Counted from the first letter of the stretch, positions 1 to 8,048 are shown. The stretch: DNA of 64,000 nt from Selenomonadaceae bacterium (GCA_017518105.1 JAFWWC010000028.1:48277-112276), one strand, 5' to 3'. The notes: a model not told the origin generated them from the sequence alone. Program-made: numbers and translations.

Positions 1-344
1 CCTTCAATCAAAGTTCTACCTTCGGCTAGCCGCAAGAAGTTTTCAAACAGCGCACGCTTACAAAGGTAGCATCGGTTAATCGGGTTATCCTTGACGCCAG
101 CGACGTTCAACACGTCCGCTTTGAAGATGATTTGCTTAATGCCCTCGTCCGAGCAAAACTTTATCGCCGCGTCCAGTTCCCTGCGCGGGATAAAGCAACT
201 CTCCGCCGTCAACGCAAGAACCTTATCGCCTAACTCGTCGTGCGCGACCTTTAGCAGTAAGGTCGAGTCGACGCCCCCCGAATACGCAACTGCCACGCTT
301 CCCAGCCCGCGAAGATATTTTCTCAAGTTCTCTAGTTTGCTCAT
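1..344 (-). CDS. larE: LarE-like ATP-dependent sulfur transferase, 5' part (cut by window edge)
   Basis: Reading from ATG at 344 leftwards gives about 114 residues that run off the window. An early PP-loop, YSGGVDSTLLLKVA, marks an adenine-nucleotide alpha-hydrolase, and an RCYLCK motif about 100 residues in is typical of LarE. LarE proteins donate sulfur to the nicotinate-derived nickel-pincer cofactor of lactate racemase-type enzymes. The rest of the gene, including the sacrificial cysteine region, lies outside the window. The gene is divergent from the glycosyltransferase starting at 418. The call rests on the PP-loop and the CxxC-type motif; another member of the NAD synthase/GMP synthase PP-loop superfamily is less likely. 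Confidence 0.8.
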   Translation of the reverse strand, partial: MSKLENLRKYLRGLGSVAVAYSGGVDSTLLLKVAHDELGDKVLALTAESCFIPRRELDAAIKFCSDEGIKQIIFKADVLNVAGVKDNPINRCYLCKRALFENFLRLAEGRTLIE

Positions 345-417
345 GTCCAAGCCCGCCTTTACAAAATTTTTCCTTTCCATTAAACTTACGGCGTTATTCT
401 ATCACGGAGAAGAAATT

Positions 418-1407
418 ATGGACAAGATTACAATCATCGTACCCTGCTACAACGAGGCGGAAGTCATCGACCTGTTTTATCCGGCGGTTCAAGAGCATAT
501 CGAGAAGATTGACGATTGCCGCTTCGATTATGTCTTCGTCAACGACGGTAGCCGCGACGAGACTTTGAACAAGCTAAGGGCACTGTCCGCCGCTCATGAC
601 GACGTAACTTATATCAGCCTGTCGAGGAATTTTGGCAAAGAATCGGCGATGATGGCGGGCATTGATTACGCGACGGGCGACGCCGTGATTATCATGGACG
701 CCGACTTGCAACATCCGCCGAGTTGTATTGCCGAGATGATTAAATGGTGGCGGGCGGGCTATGATGATGTTTGCGGCAAGAGGATTGACCGGGCGGGCGA
801 GACGTGGCTTAAGCGGAGCTGTGCTAATCTCTTCTACGCCGTCATGAAGAAGTTCAGCACGTCTTACGAAATGCAACGCGACGTTGGAGACTTCCGCTTG
901 CTTGATAGAAGGTGCATTGAGGCGTTAAAGCTCATGCGCGAGAACCAGAGATTCACTAAGGGCTTGTTTACATGGGTGGGCTATCGCAAGAAGGAAATTC
1001 CCTTTGAAGTTCAGCCGCGAGCCGCCGGGTCGACGACGTGGAATTACTTCGCGCTGTTCAACCTGGCGATGAAGGGCATGACTTCCTTTACGACCGCGCC
1101 GCTTAGGTTGATGACGTTCCTAGGCGTGATGATTTCGTTCGGGGCAATGGCTTATATGCTGTTCGTCCTGACGATGGCTCTGCTTTACGGCGACCCCGTG
1201 GCGGGCTACCCAACGCTTATGACGGTAATGCTTTTCCTCGGCGGCATACAAATTTTATCGCTGGGGATTATCGGCGAGTACTTAGGGCAAATCTTCCACG
1301 AGACCAAACGCCGCCCAATTTACCTCGTCGACGAGATTGACGGCAGGCGCATGATTTATAAACCGCAACTTCAACCGATTGAACGCAATACGATTAAAGG
1401 AGACTGA
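418..1407 (+). CDS. GtrB/DPM1-type family 2 glycosyltransferase, membrane-anchored
   Basis: 329 residues. The N-terminal GT-A domain opens with ITIIVPCYNEAEVI and carries VNDGSRDET and MDADLQHPP, the DxD-type metal and nucleotide-sugar site. Two C-terminal membrane helices (about residues 225-250 and 265-290) precede a cytoplasmic tail. This matches polyprenyl-phosphate glycosyltransferases (GtrB, ArnC, DPM1 relatives), which load a sugar onto undecaprenyl phosphate at the inner membrane. ATG 418 is chosen because GGAGAAG lies just upstream and the conserved domain starts at residue 2; the frame stays open back to position 91, but that part is antisense to the LarE gene. serA starts 5 bases after the stop, so the two are probably cotranscribed. 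The sugar is not predictable. Confidence 0.88.
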   Translation: MDKITIIVPCYNEAEVIDLFYPAVQEHIEKIDDCRFDYVFVNDGSRDETLNKLRALSAAHDDVTYISLSRNFGKESAMMAGIDYATGDAVIIMDADLQHPPSCIAEMIKWWRAGYDDVCGKRIDRAGETWLKRSCANLFYAVMKKFSTSYEMQRDVGDFRLLDRRCIEALKLMRENQRFTKGLFTWVGYRKKEIPFEVQPRAAGSTTWNYFALFNLAMKGMTSFTTAPLRLMTFLGVMISFGAMAYMLFVLTMALLYGDPVAGYPTLMTVMLFLGGIQILSLGIIGEYLGQIFHETKRRPIYLVDEIDGRRMIYKPQLQPIERNTIKGD

Positions 1408-1412
1408 TTCAC

Positions 1413-2990
1413 ATGAACACGTTTAACATTTTGGCGGCGGACGGCATTGCCAACGAAGGTATCGAACTGCTTAGGAAAAATTTTTCCGTCGAAGTCCGCG
1501 ATAAGATTTCGCACGAGGAACTTTTGGAAGTCATTCCGAAGTTCGACGCTTTGATTGTCCGCAGTGCCTCTAAGGTTACGGCTGATGTCTTGGAACGTGC
1601 CACCAATCTTAAAATCATTGGGCGGGCGGGCGTCGGCGTGGACAATATCGACGTGCAAGCCGCCACCGAACGCGGGATTATCGTTATCAACTCGCCCGAC
1701 GGCAACACGATAGCCGCCACCGAACATACCTTTGCTATGATGCTAGCCGTCAGCCGCAACATTCCCCAAGCCAATCAGACAATGCACACGGGCGGCTGGG
1801 ATAGAAAAAAATTCCTCGGCGTGGAGCTAAGGAATAAAACGCTTGCGGTTATCGGGCTGGGCAAAATCGGGGCGGGCGTCGCTAAGCGTGCGCAATCCTT
1901 CGACATGAACGTTATCGCCTATGACCCGTTCATAAGTGCGGAGCGTGCCAAGTCCCTCGGCGTCACTCTCCTTGAGCTTGATGACCTCTTCCGCCGTGCA
2001 GACTTTATAACCGTCCACATGCCGCTGACCAATTCAACTCGCGATATGATTTCCCTTAAGCAAATGCGTATCATGAAACCGACTGTGCGATTAATTAACT
2101 GTGCACGCGGCGGAATCATCAATGAAGGCGACCTCGCGACGGCTTTGACGGAAAAGATTATCGCGGGCGCGGCTGTAGACGTATTCGAGAACGAACCTCT
2201 TGCCGAAGACTCGCCGCTTAGAACTCTTCCGAACATAATCTTGACGCCGCACCTAGGAGCCTCCACCGTCGAAGCTCAAATCGGAGTCAGCGTCGACGTT
2301 GCCAAAGGGATTATCGACGCCCTGAACAATAAACCAGTCGCAACCGCCGTAAACCTTCCGCATATCCCAAGCCACGTCTTAGAAAAGCTCGCGCCTTATC
2401 TCGACCTGGGCGAACGTTTAGGCAGGACGATTACCGGCATGAGCAAGGAGCCAATCTCAAGCGTGCAAGTCAAAGTCAACGGCAAGATTGCGGACATGAA
2501 CTCAAGCCTTATTTCCACCGCCGTGCTTAAGGGCATGTTGACTGCCGCCCTTGATAACAACGTCAATCTCGTCAACGCGAATATCCTAGCGGCGGAGCGG
2601 GGCATTCACCTGTCCGAAATCAAATCGAGCATTGCCCGCGACTTTGCAAACCTCGTGACGGTCTCGGCGAACGGAAACATTGTAACCGGTACGCTTTTCG
2701 GCAATGAAGGTCGCATAGTCGAGATTAACGGCTTCCGCGTCGACGTAGACCCGCACGCCCGAATTCTCATCTGCCCGCATATCAATCGCCCCGGCGTCAT
2801 CGGACTGGTTGGAACTCTGCTCGCCAAACACAACGTGAATATTTCGGGCATGCAGGTCGGCAAAACCCCGATTGAGGGTACAAGCCTTATGGTCTTGACG
2901 GTCGACAATCCGATTGCTCAACGCGTCCTCGACGAGATGAAAGCCCTTGAGCCGATTTTCGACGTGACGCCCGTCGCTTACGATGATTAA
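1413..2990 (+). CDS. serA: D-3-phosphoglycerate dehydrogenase
   Basis: 525 residues, the long SerA form. It oxidises 3-phosphoglycerate to 3-phosphohydroxypyruvate with NAD, the first step of serine synthesis. Visible parts are the N-terminal substrate domain, the NAD-binding loop (VIGLGKIGAGVAKRA, about 145-160), the catalytic segments NCARGGIINE and LTPHLGAST, an intervening ASB domain (about 330-450) and a C-terminal ACT domain (about 455-525, with RPGVIGLVG), where serine feedback usually acts. The ATG is preceded by AAAGGAG. Its last codons overlap the start of the ComEA-like gene by 8 bases, which suggests translational coupling. Confidence 0.95.
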   Translation: MNTFNILAADGIANEGIELLRKNFSVEVRDKISHEELLEVIPKFDALIVRSASKVTADVLERATNLKIIGRAGVGVDNIDVQAATERGIIVINSPDGNTIAATEHTFAMMLAVSRNIPQANQTMHTGGWDRKKFLGVELRNKTLAVIGLGKIGAGVAKRAQSFDMNVIAYDPFISAERAKSLGVTLLELDDLFRRADFITVHMPLTNSTRDMISLKQMRIMKPTVRLINCARGGIINEGDLATALTEKIIAGAAVDVFENEPLAEDSPLRTLPNIILTPHLGASTVEAQIGVSVDVAKGIIDALNNKPVATAVNLPHIPSHVLEKLAPYLDLGERLGRTITGMSKEPISSVQVKVNGKIADMNSSLISTAVLKGMLTAALDNNVNLVNANILAAERGIHLSEIKSSIARDFANLVTVSANGNIVTGTLFGNEGRIVEINGFRVDVDPHARILICPHINRPGVIGLVGTLLAKHNVNISGMQVGKTPIEGTSLMVLTVDNPIAQRVLDEMKALEPIFDVTPVAYDD

Positions 2991-3525
2991 GAAGAAATTT
3001 TTAATCGGCTTCGGGATTGCCTCGTTAGTGGTGCTTGCGATTTTATTTCTAATCGGACTCAGCGAAGACGACACCCCACCGCTTGAGCCGCCGCCGCCCG
3101 TCAAAAAAGTTAGCGTCTACGTGTCGGGGCAAGTCAAAAATATTTCTGTCGTCGAATTGGAGGACAACGGCAACTTGCATTTCGTCGACGCTGTTAATAA
3201 AGCGGGCGGCTTAACCAACTTGGCGGACGCTGGAGCAATCAACCTTGCCGAACCGCTCACCGACGGTCAGCATATTCACATTCCCACCAAAGAAATTTCC
3301 TTGCAAGCCCAAAGTATTTCCACCGCGTCAAGCGACCTCGTGAATATAAATACCGCCGACGCCGAACGACTGGAGACGCTTAAAGGCATAGGACCTGCCC
3401 TCGCACAAAGAATCATCGAGTACCGCGAGCAAAACGGCGCGTTTCAGTCAATCGACGAACTTAAAAACGTCCGCGGCATCGGGCAAAAGAAATTCGACGC
3501 CTTCAAAGATAAAATCACGATTTAA
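2983..3525 (+). CDS. comEA: ComEA-like helix-hairpin-helix DNA-binding protein
   Basis: 180 residues: a short cytoplasmic start, one membrane anchor (about 5-25), a proline-rich linker, an SLBB-like domain (about 42-100) and a C-terminal pair of helix-hairpin-helix motifs (LVNINTADAERLETLKGIGP and IDELKNVRGIGQKKFD). ComEA binds incoming double-stranded DNA in natural transformation; this architecture is the standard one in Firmicutes. The start overlaps the end of serA by 8 bases. No comEB or comEC is present here, so a role in DNA uptake is inferred from the family. A weak terminator-like hairpin follows. Confidence 0.88.
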   Translation: MIKKKFLIGFGIASLVVLAILFLIGLSEDDTPPLEPPPPVKKVSVYVSGQVKNISVVELEDNGNLHFVDAVNKAGGLTNLADAGAINLAEPLTDGQHIHIPTKEISLQAQSISTASSDLVNINTADAERLETLKGIGPALAQRIIEYREQNGAFQSIDELKNVRGIGQKKFDAFKDKITI

Positions 3526-3585
3526 GCCTGCCAATGAGTTTGATTTTTTATCCCCATGCAGGGCTTATTTTTTTTGCGCAAGTCG
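3523..3585 (+). terminator. Possible intrinsic terminator after the ComEA-like gene
   Basis: AAGCCTGC pairs with GCAGGGCTT (one bulged G) across a long AT-rich loop, followed by a run of eight T. The long loop makes it weaker than the other terminators in this window. Confidence 0.45.
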
Positions 3586-3612
3586 ATTAAAATTTTTTGC
3601 GGAGTGATTTTG

Positions 3613-4383
3613 ATGTTTGAGAAACTTTTGAGGGTTGAGGATTTGTCCATCGCTTACGGCGGCAAAAGAGTTGTTCGCGACGTGAGCTTTGAGGTCAGGC
3701 GCGGAGAAATTTTAGTTATCGCGGGCGAATCTGGTAGCGGCAAGTCGACGATACTAAAAGCGATTGGCGGCTTGCTCGGCAAGGGCGGCGCGATTGTCGG
3801 CGGACAAATCTTTTTTGACGGGCGCGAAATAACATTCCTTAGCGACAGCGAGCGGCGAAAAATTTCGGGCGAGGCAATCGGATTTATCTTCCAAAATACT
3901 GGCGCGTCATTTTGTCCAATACGCACGATAGGCGACCAGACATTTGAGGCAGTCAAAGCCCATTGCGATTGGGATAGAAAATCTTTCCGCGAACGAGCAG
4001 TCGACCTCATGCAGAAGATAAATCTTGCGCCCGAAATCTTGGACGAGTACCCGTTCCGATTATCGGGCGGCATGGCTCAACGTGCAGGGATATTGGCGGC
4101 GACGATTCTTGAACCAAAGCTTTTACTAGCCGACGAACCGACAAGTGCATTAGACGCCGTAACGCAAGTCAGCGTCGTCAAGGAGTTGTTAAAGCTTCGG
4201 GAGCGGCTCGGCGTGTCAATCGTCATGGTAACACATCACATGGGCGTAGCGTGGCGCATGGCGGACAGGATTTTAATCATGCGACAAGGACAGCCAGTCG
4301 AATTCGGGACGCGGGAGCAAATCTTCAACAAACCACACGAGCCTTACACGCAAGAACTAATCAAGGCGGTGCCAAGGTTATGA
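3613..4383 (+). CDS. Opp/Nik-type ABC transporter ATP-binding protein (first of a pair)
   Basis: 256 residues. Walker A GESGSGKST, signature LSGGMAQR and Walker B LLADEPTSALD are intact, followed by a switch histidine (MVTHHMG). The sequence and the C-terminal PHEPYTQEL segment are those of DppD/OppD/NikD ATPases of peptide and nickel importers. ATG 3613 is preferred over ATG 3556 because GGAGTG lies directly upstream. The second ATPase starts in an ATGA overlap with this stop. Neither permeases nor a binding protein are encoded nearby, so the substrate is unknown; nickel is a guess from the general context. Confidence 0.88.
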   Translation: MFEKLLRVEDLSIAYGGKRVVRDVSFEVRRGEILVIAGESGSGKSTILKAIGGLLGKGGAIVGGQIFFDGREITFLSDSERRKISGEAIGFIFQNTGASFCPIRTIGDQTFEAVKAHCDWDRKSFRERAVDLMQKINLAPEILDEYPFRLSGGMAQRAGILAATILEPKLLLADEPTSALDAVTQVSVVKELLKLRERLGVSIVMVTHHMGVAWRMADRILIMRQGQPVEFGTREQIFNKPHEPYTQELIKAVPRL

Positions 4384-5075
4384 TTCTGGAAGTTCATCAC
4401 GTCAAAAAGTTTTTCGGGAGCAAGCTTGTACTTGACGACGTGAGCTTGACTGTTGACGCGGGAGAGTGCTTAGGGATTGTCGGCTTAAGCGGCTGTGGCA
4501 AATCGACGTTGGCAAAGATTATCGCACGGCTTATCCCTAGCGACGGCGGCAAGATTTTTCTTTGTGGCGAGGACATCACACACGCGACGGGCAATGACTT
4601 CTACCGCAACATGCAAATGATTTTCCAAACGCCCGAAGACTCATTCAACCCGCGACGGACTTTGGGCGCGAGCATTGCCGAACCGATTAAAAATTTCCTC
4701 GGTAAGGACAATCTAAGCAGACGAGTGGCAGAGCTTTTAGAGGAAGTCGGGTTGCCTGCCGCTTATGCCAAACGTTATCCGCGAGAAGTCAGCGGCGGCG
4801 AATGTCAGCGGGCGGCGATTGCGCGGGCGATTTCGATAAATCCGAAACTTTTAATCTGCGACGAAGCGACCAGCGCACTTGACGTGACGATTCAAGCTCA
4901 AGTCGTCGTGCTATTGAAAAGATTCTGCGTGGAAAAAAATATCGCGTGCCTGTTCATCACCCACGACCTAGCATTTTTAACGAGACTAGCCGACCGCGTA
5001 TTAGTCTTGGAGGAGGCGCACCTAAAGACGCTTGACGAATCAAAATTCAAGGAGGCTTTGCAATGGAGCATTTGA
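4380..5075 (+). CDS. Opp/Nik-type ABC transporter ATP-binding protein (second of a pair)
   Basis: 231 residues with Walker A GLSGCGKST, signature SGGECQRAAIARA and Walker B LLICDEATSALD, then the switch region FITHDLAF. It is a DppF/OppF/NikE relative and forms the natural heterodimer partner of the preceding ATPase. The start ATG overlaps the TGA of the previous gene (ATGA), and AAGG lies about 6 bases upstream. The gene is slightly shorter than most DppF proteins and lacks their C-terminal extension. The methyltransferase gene begins 13 bases before its end, so the three genes form a tight operon. Confidence 0.87.
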   Translation: MILEVHHVKKFFGSKLVLDDVSLTVDAGECLGIVGLSGCGKSTLAKIIARLIPSDGGKIFLCGEDITHATGNDFYRNMQMIFQTPEDSFNPRRTLGASIAEPIKNFLGKDNLSRRVAELLEEVGLPAAYAKRYPREVSGGECQRAAIARAISINPKLLICDEATSALDVTIQAQVVVLLKRFCVEKNIACLFITHDLAFLTRLADRVLVLEEAHLKTLDESKFKEALQWSI

Positions 5076-5752
5076 ATCAGCGGATAGAAAGTTATTGGGA
5101 CGGGAGGAGCAGAGCTTTAAGCAAAGTTCGACGCCTTGAGCTTGACGGCGTTGACGGAGCGGCTTGGCGAAGTCTCTTCAAAAAAAATTTGCCCGACGGC
5201 GTGTTAAAAGTTCTCGACGTAGGCACGGGCGCGGGTTTCTTCGCGGCGATTCTCTCTAGGCTCGGTCATAAGGTTATCGGCGTCGATATGTCGGCTAAGA
5301 TGCTCGGCGAGGCAAAAAAAAATCTGCGCGAGCTGAAAATCTCTGCAGACTTTAAACGTATGAACGCGCAATCCCTCGACTTCGACGACGAGACCTTTGA
5401 CGCGGTTGTAACCAGAAATTTGACGTGGACGCTCCCCGATGTCAAGGCGGCGTATCGTGAATGGCGGCGCGTCTTGAAGGTCGGCGGCGTGCTGATGAAC
5501 TTCGACTCGGACTACGGCGACAAAAATTTTTCTGCGTGCGCTAAGGGCAAACCCAACGACCTGACGGAGTGCGACGCGATTAAAAGTTCCTTGACGATAA
5601 GCACCTGTCGCCGCCCGCATTGGGACGCCGGATTTTTGGAAGGATTGAACTTCTCCGTTCGCCTCGACGAGAACATATCGCACATTGTCCAAAGGGATAA
5701 TCGTTGCGGCTATGATTCGGTGCCGCTGTTCGCAGTTTACGCCGTCAAGTAA
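5063..5752 (+). CDS. Class I SAM-dependent methyltransferase
   Basis: 229 residues. The Rossmann core shows motif I VLDVGTGAGFFA (about 49-60), an acidic motif II end (VIGVDMSAKML) and NAQSLDFDDETFD before motif IV, as in methyltransferase-11-type enzymes. The substrate is unknown. The start overlaps the preceding ABC ATPase gene by 13 bases with GGAGG upstream, so it is translationally coupled to a transporter ATPase pair. That points to action on the transported compound or a metallophore, but this is inference. The stop codon abuts the stop codon of ndk on the other strand. Confidence 0.82.
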   Translation: MEHLNQRIESYWDGRSRALSKVRRLELDGVDGAAWRSLFKKNLPDGVLKVLDVGTGAGFFAAILSRLGHKVIGVDMSAKMLGEAKKNLRELKISADFKRMNAQSLDFDDETFDAVVTRNLTWTLPDVKAAYREWRRVLKVGGVLMNFDSDYGDKNFSACAKGKPNDLTECDAIKSSLTISTCRRPHWDAGFLEGLNFSVRLDENISHIVQRDNRCGYDSVPLFAVYAVK

Positions 5753-6169
5753 TTAATCGAACATTTCACACGCGCTGAAGAAAATCGGAATCTCTCGCGC
5801 CGCGCTAGCCTCGCTGTCAGAGGCGTGCACGGCGTTTTTAGTTTTGTCGGCGGCGTAGAGTTTGCGGACGGTGCCTTCGGCGGCTTCAGCGGGATTGGTC
5901 GCCCCGTTGAGTTCGCGAACACGTTTAATCACGTCGTCGCCCGCCAAGACCAGAGCCATAAGCGGCGCACTCGTCATGAACTCGACTAACGCGGAGTAGT
6001 AGGGGCGTCCGATGTGTTCGACGTAGTGTTTGGCGGCTAGTTCAGGTGTCATGCGCATTACCTTAGCCGCGACGACTTTAAAGCCCGCGTCCTCGTAAAG
6101 CTTGATGATGTCGCCCGAATGATTCTTGCCAAAGGCGTCGGGCTTGATAAGTACCAAAGTTTTTTGCAT
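5753..6169 (-). CDS. ndk: Nucleoside diphosphate kinase
   Basis: 138 residues, normal family length. It transfers the gamma phosphate of ATP to nucleoside diphosphates through a phosphohistidine. It begins with QKTLVLIKPDAF and contains the active-site histidine segment NAVHASDS near residue 112, plus the GATNPAEAAEGTVR loop. An AAGGAGG site lies upstream of the ATG. It converges on the methyltransferase gene with no spacer and is divergent from the AEC permease. Confidence 0.95.
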   Translation of the reverse strand: MQKTLVLIKPDAFGKNHSGDIIKLYEDAGFKVVAAKVMRMTPELAAKHYVEHIGRPYYSALVEFMTSAPLMALVLAGDDVIKRVRELNGATNPAEAAEGTVRKLYAADKTKNAVHASDSEASAAREIPIFFSACEMFD

Positions 6170-6230
6170 GATGATTCCTCCTTGCGATTAACAGTCGGCG
6201 TGATAAAATTGCGTCGAGGAGTTGAAGTTT

Positions 6231-7175
6231 ATGTTTAGCAATTTTATCGTAGCAGTTAGCGCAGTCGTCCCGATGTTCTGCTTGATGGCAATCGGTGCCT
6301 TCGTGAAGTTCCAGAAGTGGCTGACTGAAGAAGAACTTAACCATATGAATCGAATGGTTTTCCGAGTGTTCTTCTGTTGCATGATGTTCCACTCGATTTA
6401 CACCACGGAGCTTGCAACGAGCTTCCGACCTAAGCTGATGCTGTTCGGGGCGTGCGGCGTGCTGATAATTTTTTTCCTGCTCATGCTGATTATCCCACGA
6501 ATCGAACCGGATAACAAGCGGCGCGGCGTCCTCGTGCAAGCAATCTTCCGGAGCAACTTTGTCTTAATGGGCGTTCCGATTGTCGCGAACATTTTCGGCG
6601 ACGAGAACATTGCCGTATCGACGATGATGATTGCTATTATCGTGCCGATGTATAATATCCTAGCGGTGTTCGCGCTTGAGACGTTCCGCGGTGGAAAATT
6701 TGCCCTGTTGCCGATAATAAAAGGCATTTTCAAGAACCCGATGATACTTGGAGCAATCGCGGGCGCGACGCTCCTAATCCTCGGCGTCGAAGTCCCTAAG
6801 CCCGTCCTCAAACCAATCGGACAAATCTCTGCGGCGACAACTCCCGTTGCACTGATAATTTTGGGCGCGTCGTTCAGATTAGGTGCCACTCACGAACATA
6901 GAAGGCAACTCCTCGGCGCGGTCTTCGGACGATTAATCCTCGTGCCCGCAGTGATGTTATCGACAGCGGCTTATGTCTTCGGGTTCACGGGGATTGAGTT
7001 CGTCACGCTGATTGCAATCTTTGCCTCGCCGTGTGCAGTCGTAAGCTTTGCAATGGCTCAACAAATGGGCGGCGATTCGGAGCTTGCAGCTAATTGCGTG
7101 GTGTTCACGTCGGGCTTGTCGTGCTTAACGATATTCTGCTGGATACTTTTATTCAAGACGTTGGGAGTATTTTGA
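6231..7175 (+). CDS. AEC (auxin efflux carrier) family permease
   Basis: 314 residues with about ten hydrophobic helices, split into two bundles as in AEC transporters (for example malonate or malate carriers, MdcF-like). Substrates in this family are organic acids. ATG 6231 is chosen because GAGGAG ends about 9 bases upstream; a TTG nine bases earlier is possible but too close to that site. The divergent neighbour is ndk and the convergent neighbour is rnhA, with 4 bases between stops. Transport of a dicarboxylate or lactate would fit the metabolism but is not shown by the sequence. Confidence 0.85.
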   Translation: MFSNFIVAVSAVVPMFCLMAIGAFVKFQKWLTEEELNHMNRMVFRVFFCCMMFHSIYTTELATSFRPKLMLFGACGVLIIFFLLMLIIPRIEPDNKRRGVLVQAIFRSNFVLMGVPIVANIFGDENIAVSTMMIAIIVPMYNILAVFALETFRGGKFALLPIIKGIFKNPMILGAIAGATLLILGVEVPKPVLKPIGQISAATTPVALIILGASFRLGATHEHRRQLLGAVFGRLILVPAVMLSTAAYVFGFTGIEFVTLIAIFASPCAVVSFAMAQQMGGDSELAANCVVFTSGLSCLTIFCWILLFKTLGVF

Positions 7176-7179
7176 TTGC

Positions 7180-7710
7180 TCATAAGTCGAACAAAGATAG
7201 CTGACCTCGTCGAATAGTTTCAGTCGTCGGAGGAGGAGTCTCTGTGCCGCGTTCGGTAGGGTTTTTGAGCACGCCACGTTGAAACTTTCCCGCTGTCGAG
7301 TGGGCAAGCTCGTCGCATCGTTCATTGAAGTAATTGCCCGCGTGACCTTTGACCCAATTAAATTTCACCGTGCGGCTTGAGATTAACCTATCAAGCTCCT
7401 GCCACAGGTCTTTATTGAGCACGGGGCTTTTAGTCGCAGTCTTCCAGCCGTTAGACTTCCACTTGACGAGCCAACCATTTGTGAAGGCGTTCTTAAGATA
7501 ATTGCTATCCGTGAAGAGTTCGACGCTTGCGCCCACCGAAATTTTTTCCAAAGCTTTTATCGCCGCCGTCAGCTCCATGCGATTGTTCGTCGTATGTTCC
7601 GCGCCGCCGTAAATTTCTTCGCGGTGATTCTGTTCGTCGACGAGGACTGCTGCCCAGCCGCCTGCGCCCGGATTGCCTAAGCACGAACCGTCCGTATAAA
7701 TTCTAATCAT
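7180..7710 (-). CDS. rnhA: Ribonuclease HI with C-terminal clamp-binding-type tail
   Basis: 176 residues. It cleaves the RNA strand of RNA-DNA hybrids. The four catalytic acids are visible in IYTDGSCLGNPG, MELTAA, FTDSNYL and RCDELAHS. The domain ends near residue 143 and is followed by a roughly 30-residue proline/threonine-rich tail finishing in RRGQLSLFDL. QLSLF is the exact bacterial beta-clamp binding pentapeptide, so this enzyme may be tethered to the replisome. AGGAGG precedes the ATG. The start codon overlaps the stop (ATGA) of a 34-codon leader ORF that begins with nearly the same residues. Confidence 0.93.
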   Translation of the reverse strand: MIRIYTDGSCLGNPGAGGWAAVLVDEQNHREEIYGGAEHTTNNRMELTAAIKALEKISVGASVELFTDSNYLKNAFTNGWLVKWKSNGWKTATKSPVLNKDLWQELDRLISSRTVKFNWVKGHAGNYFNERCDELAHSTAGKFQRGVLKNPTERGTETPPPTTETIRRGQLSLFDL

Positions 7711-7811
7711 CTTACAAACCTCCTACGCGGCGATAAGCTCCGAACGTTCACGACGTGGGCGCGTCCACTGGATGCAACGTCACGTTGCCCGTCCGTATAA
7801 ATCTTAATCAT
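7707..7811 (-). CDS. 34-codon leader ORF duplicating the start of rnhA
   Basis: ATG at 7811 follows GGGAGG. It encodes MIKIYTDG, against MIRIYTDG for RNase HI itself, and then an unrelated basic sequence ending RRRFVR. Its TGA overlaps the rnhA ATG (ATGA). The first 25 bases match the rnhA start almost perfectly, so it arose by partial duplication or recombination. It may couple rnhA translation to its own, or be an inert remnant. No function is known. Confidence 0.5.
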   Translation of the reverse strand: MIKIYTDGQRDVASSGRAHVVNVRSLSPRRRFVR

Positions 7812-7828
7812 CAGCTTACCTCCCATAA

Positions 7829-7857
7829 TTGACAAGCAATAGGATTTGTGATAATTT
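7829..7857 (+). promoter_or_regulatory. Sigma70-type promoter for a short antisense RNA
   Basis: TTGACA at 7829-7834, a 16-17 base spacer and ATAATT/TAATTT. The predicted start is near 7863. The only downstream + strand unit before uvrC is a roughly 110-base stretch ending in a terminator, with no ORF. Confidence 0.55.
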
Positions 7858-7862
7858 TTTTC

Positions 7863-7971
7863 GTAAGTAAGGCATCAACTTTAAAGGTAGGCAATCGATG
7901 TTTCCCCGTCGACTCCTTCCTCGTTAATATAAGTTAGACGATTTTTGAGCCGTGGTGCGGCTTATTTTTTT
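7863..7971 (+). ncRNA. Putative antitoxin antisense RNA opposite the 28-residue peptide gene
   Basis: Predicted transcript of about 110 bases between a strong promoter (7829) and an intrinsic terminator (7947-7971). It has no credible ORF. Its 3' end overlaps the stop codon and 3' side of the small peptide gene on the other strand (7962-8048). This is the layout of type I antitoxin RNAs such as RatA or SR4. It is inferred from sequence signals only. Confidence 0.4.
7947..7971 (+). terminator. Intrinsic terminator of the putative antisense RNA
   Basis: The stem AGCCG/CGGCT with a five-base loop is followed by A and seven T. The T-tract lies on the + strand, so it serves + strand transcription. 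It overlaps the last codons of the minus-strand peptide gene. Confidence 0.6.
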
Positions 7972-8048
7972 CCGTTGAAGTGGTCGATGACGGCGAGGAT
8001 GAAGCTACCGACCGAGCAGATAAGCTCAAGCCATTCGTGGAATTCCAT
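7962..8048 (-). CDS. Small hydrophobic peptide, putative holin-like type I toxin
   Basis: 28 codons with a membrane segment (LELICSVGSFILAVI) and a charged end (DHFNGKK), the form of the small holin-like toxins of Firmicutes type I systems. AGGAAGGTGGTGA lies upstream of the ATG at 8048. The Shine-Dalgarno stretch can fold against CTTCCT in the hairpin 8061-8075 (perfect six-base stem, CGA loop), a typical toxin mRNA feature. A good promoter sits at 8109-8137 on the same strand. It is antisense-overlapped at its 3' end by a predicted small RNA. Too short for homology to be certain. Confidence 0.55.
   Translation of the reverse strand: MEFHEWLELICSVGSFILAVIDHFNGKK

Noticed and set aside
91..417. 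In-frame upstream extension of the glycosyltransferase by 109 codons
   Set aside because: It is antisense to the LarE coding region, lacks glycosyltransferase homology, and ATG 418 has a good ribosome binding site at the exact start of the conserved domain.
2586..3104. 172-codon open frame on the minus strand across serA/comEA
   Set aside because: It is covered by two clear + strand genes with intact domains and has no recognisable protein motif.
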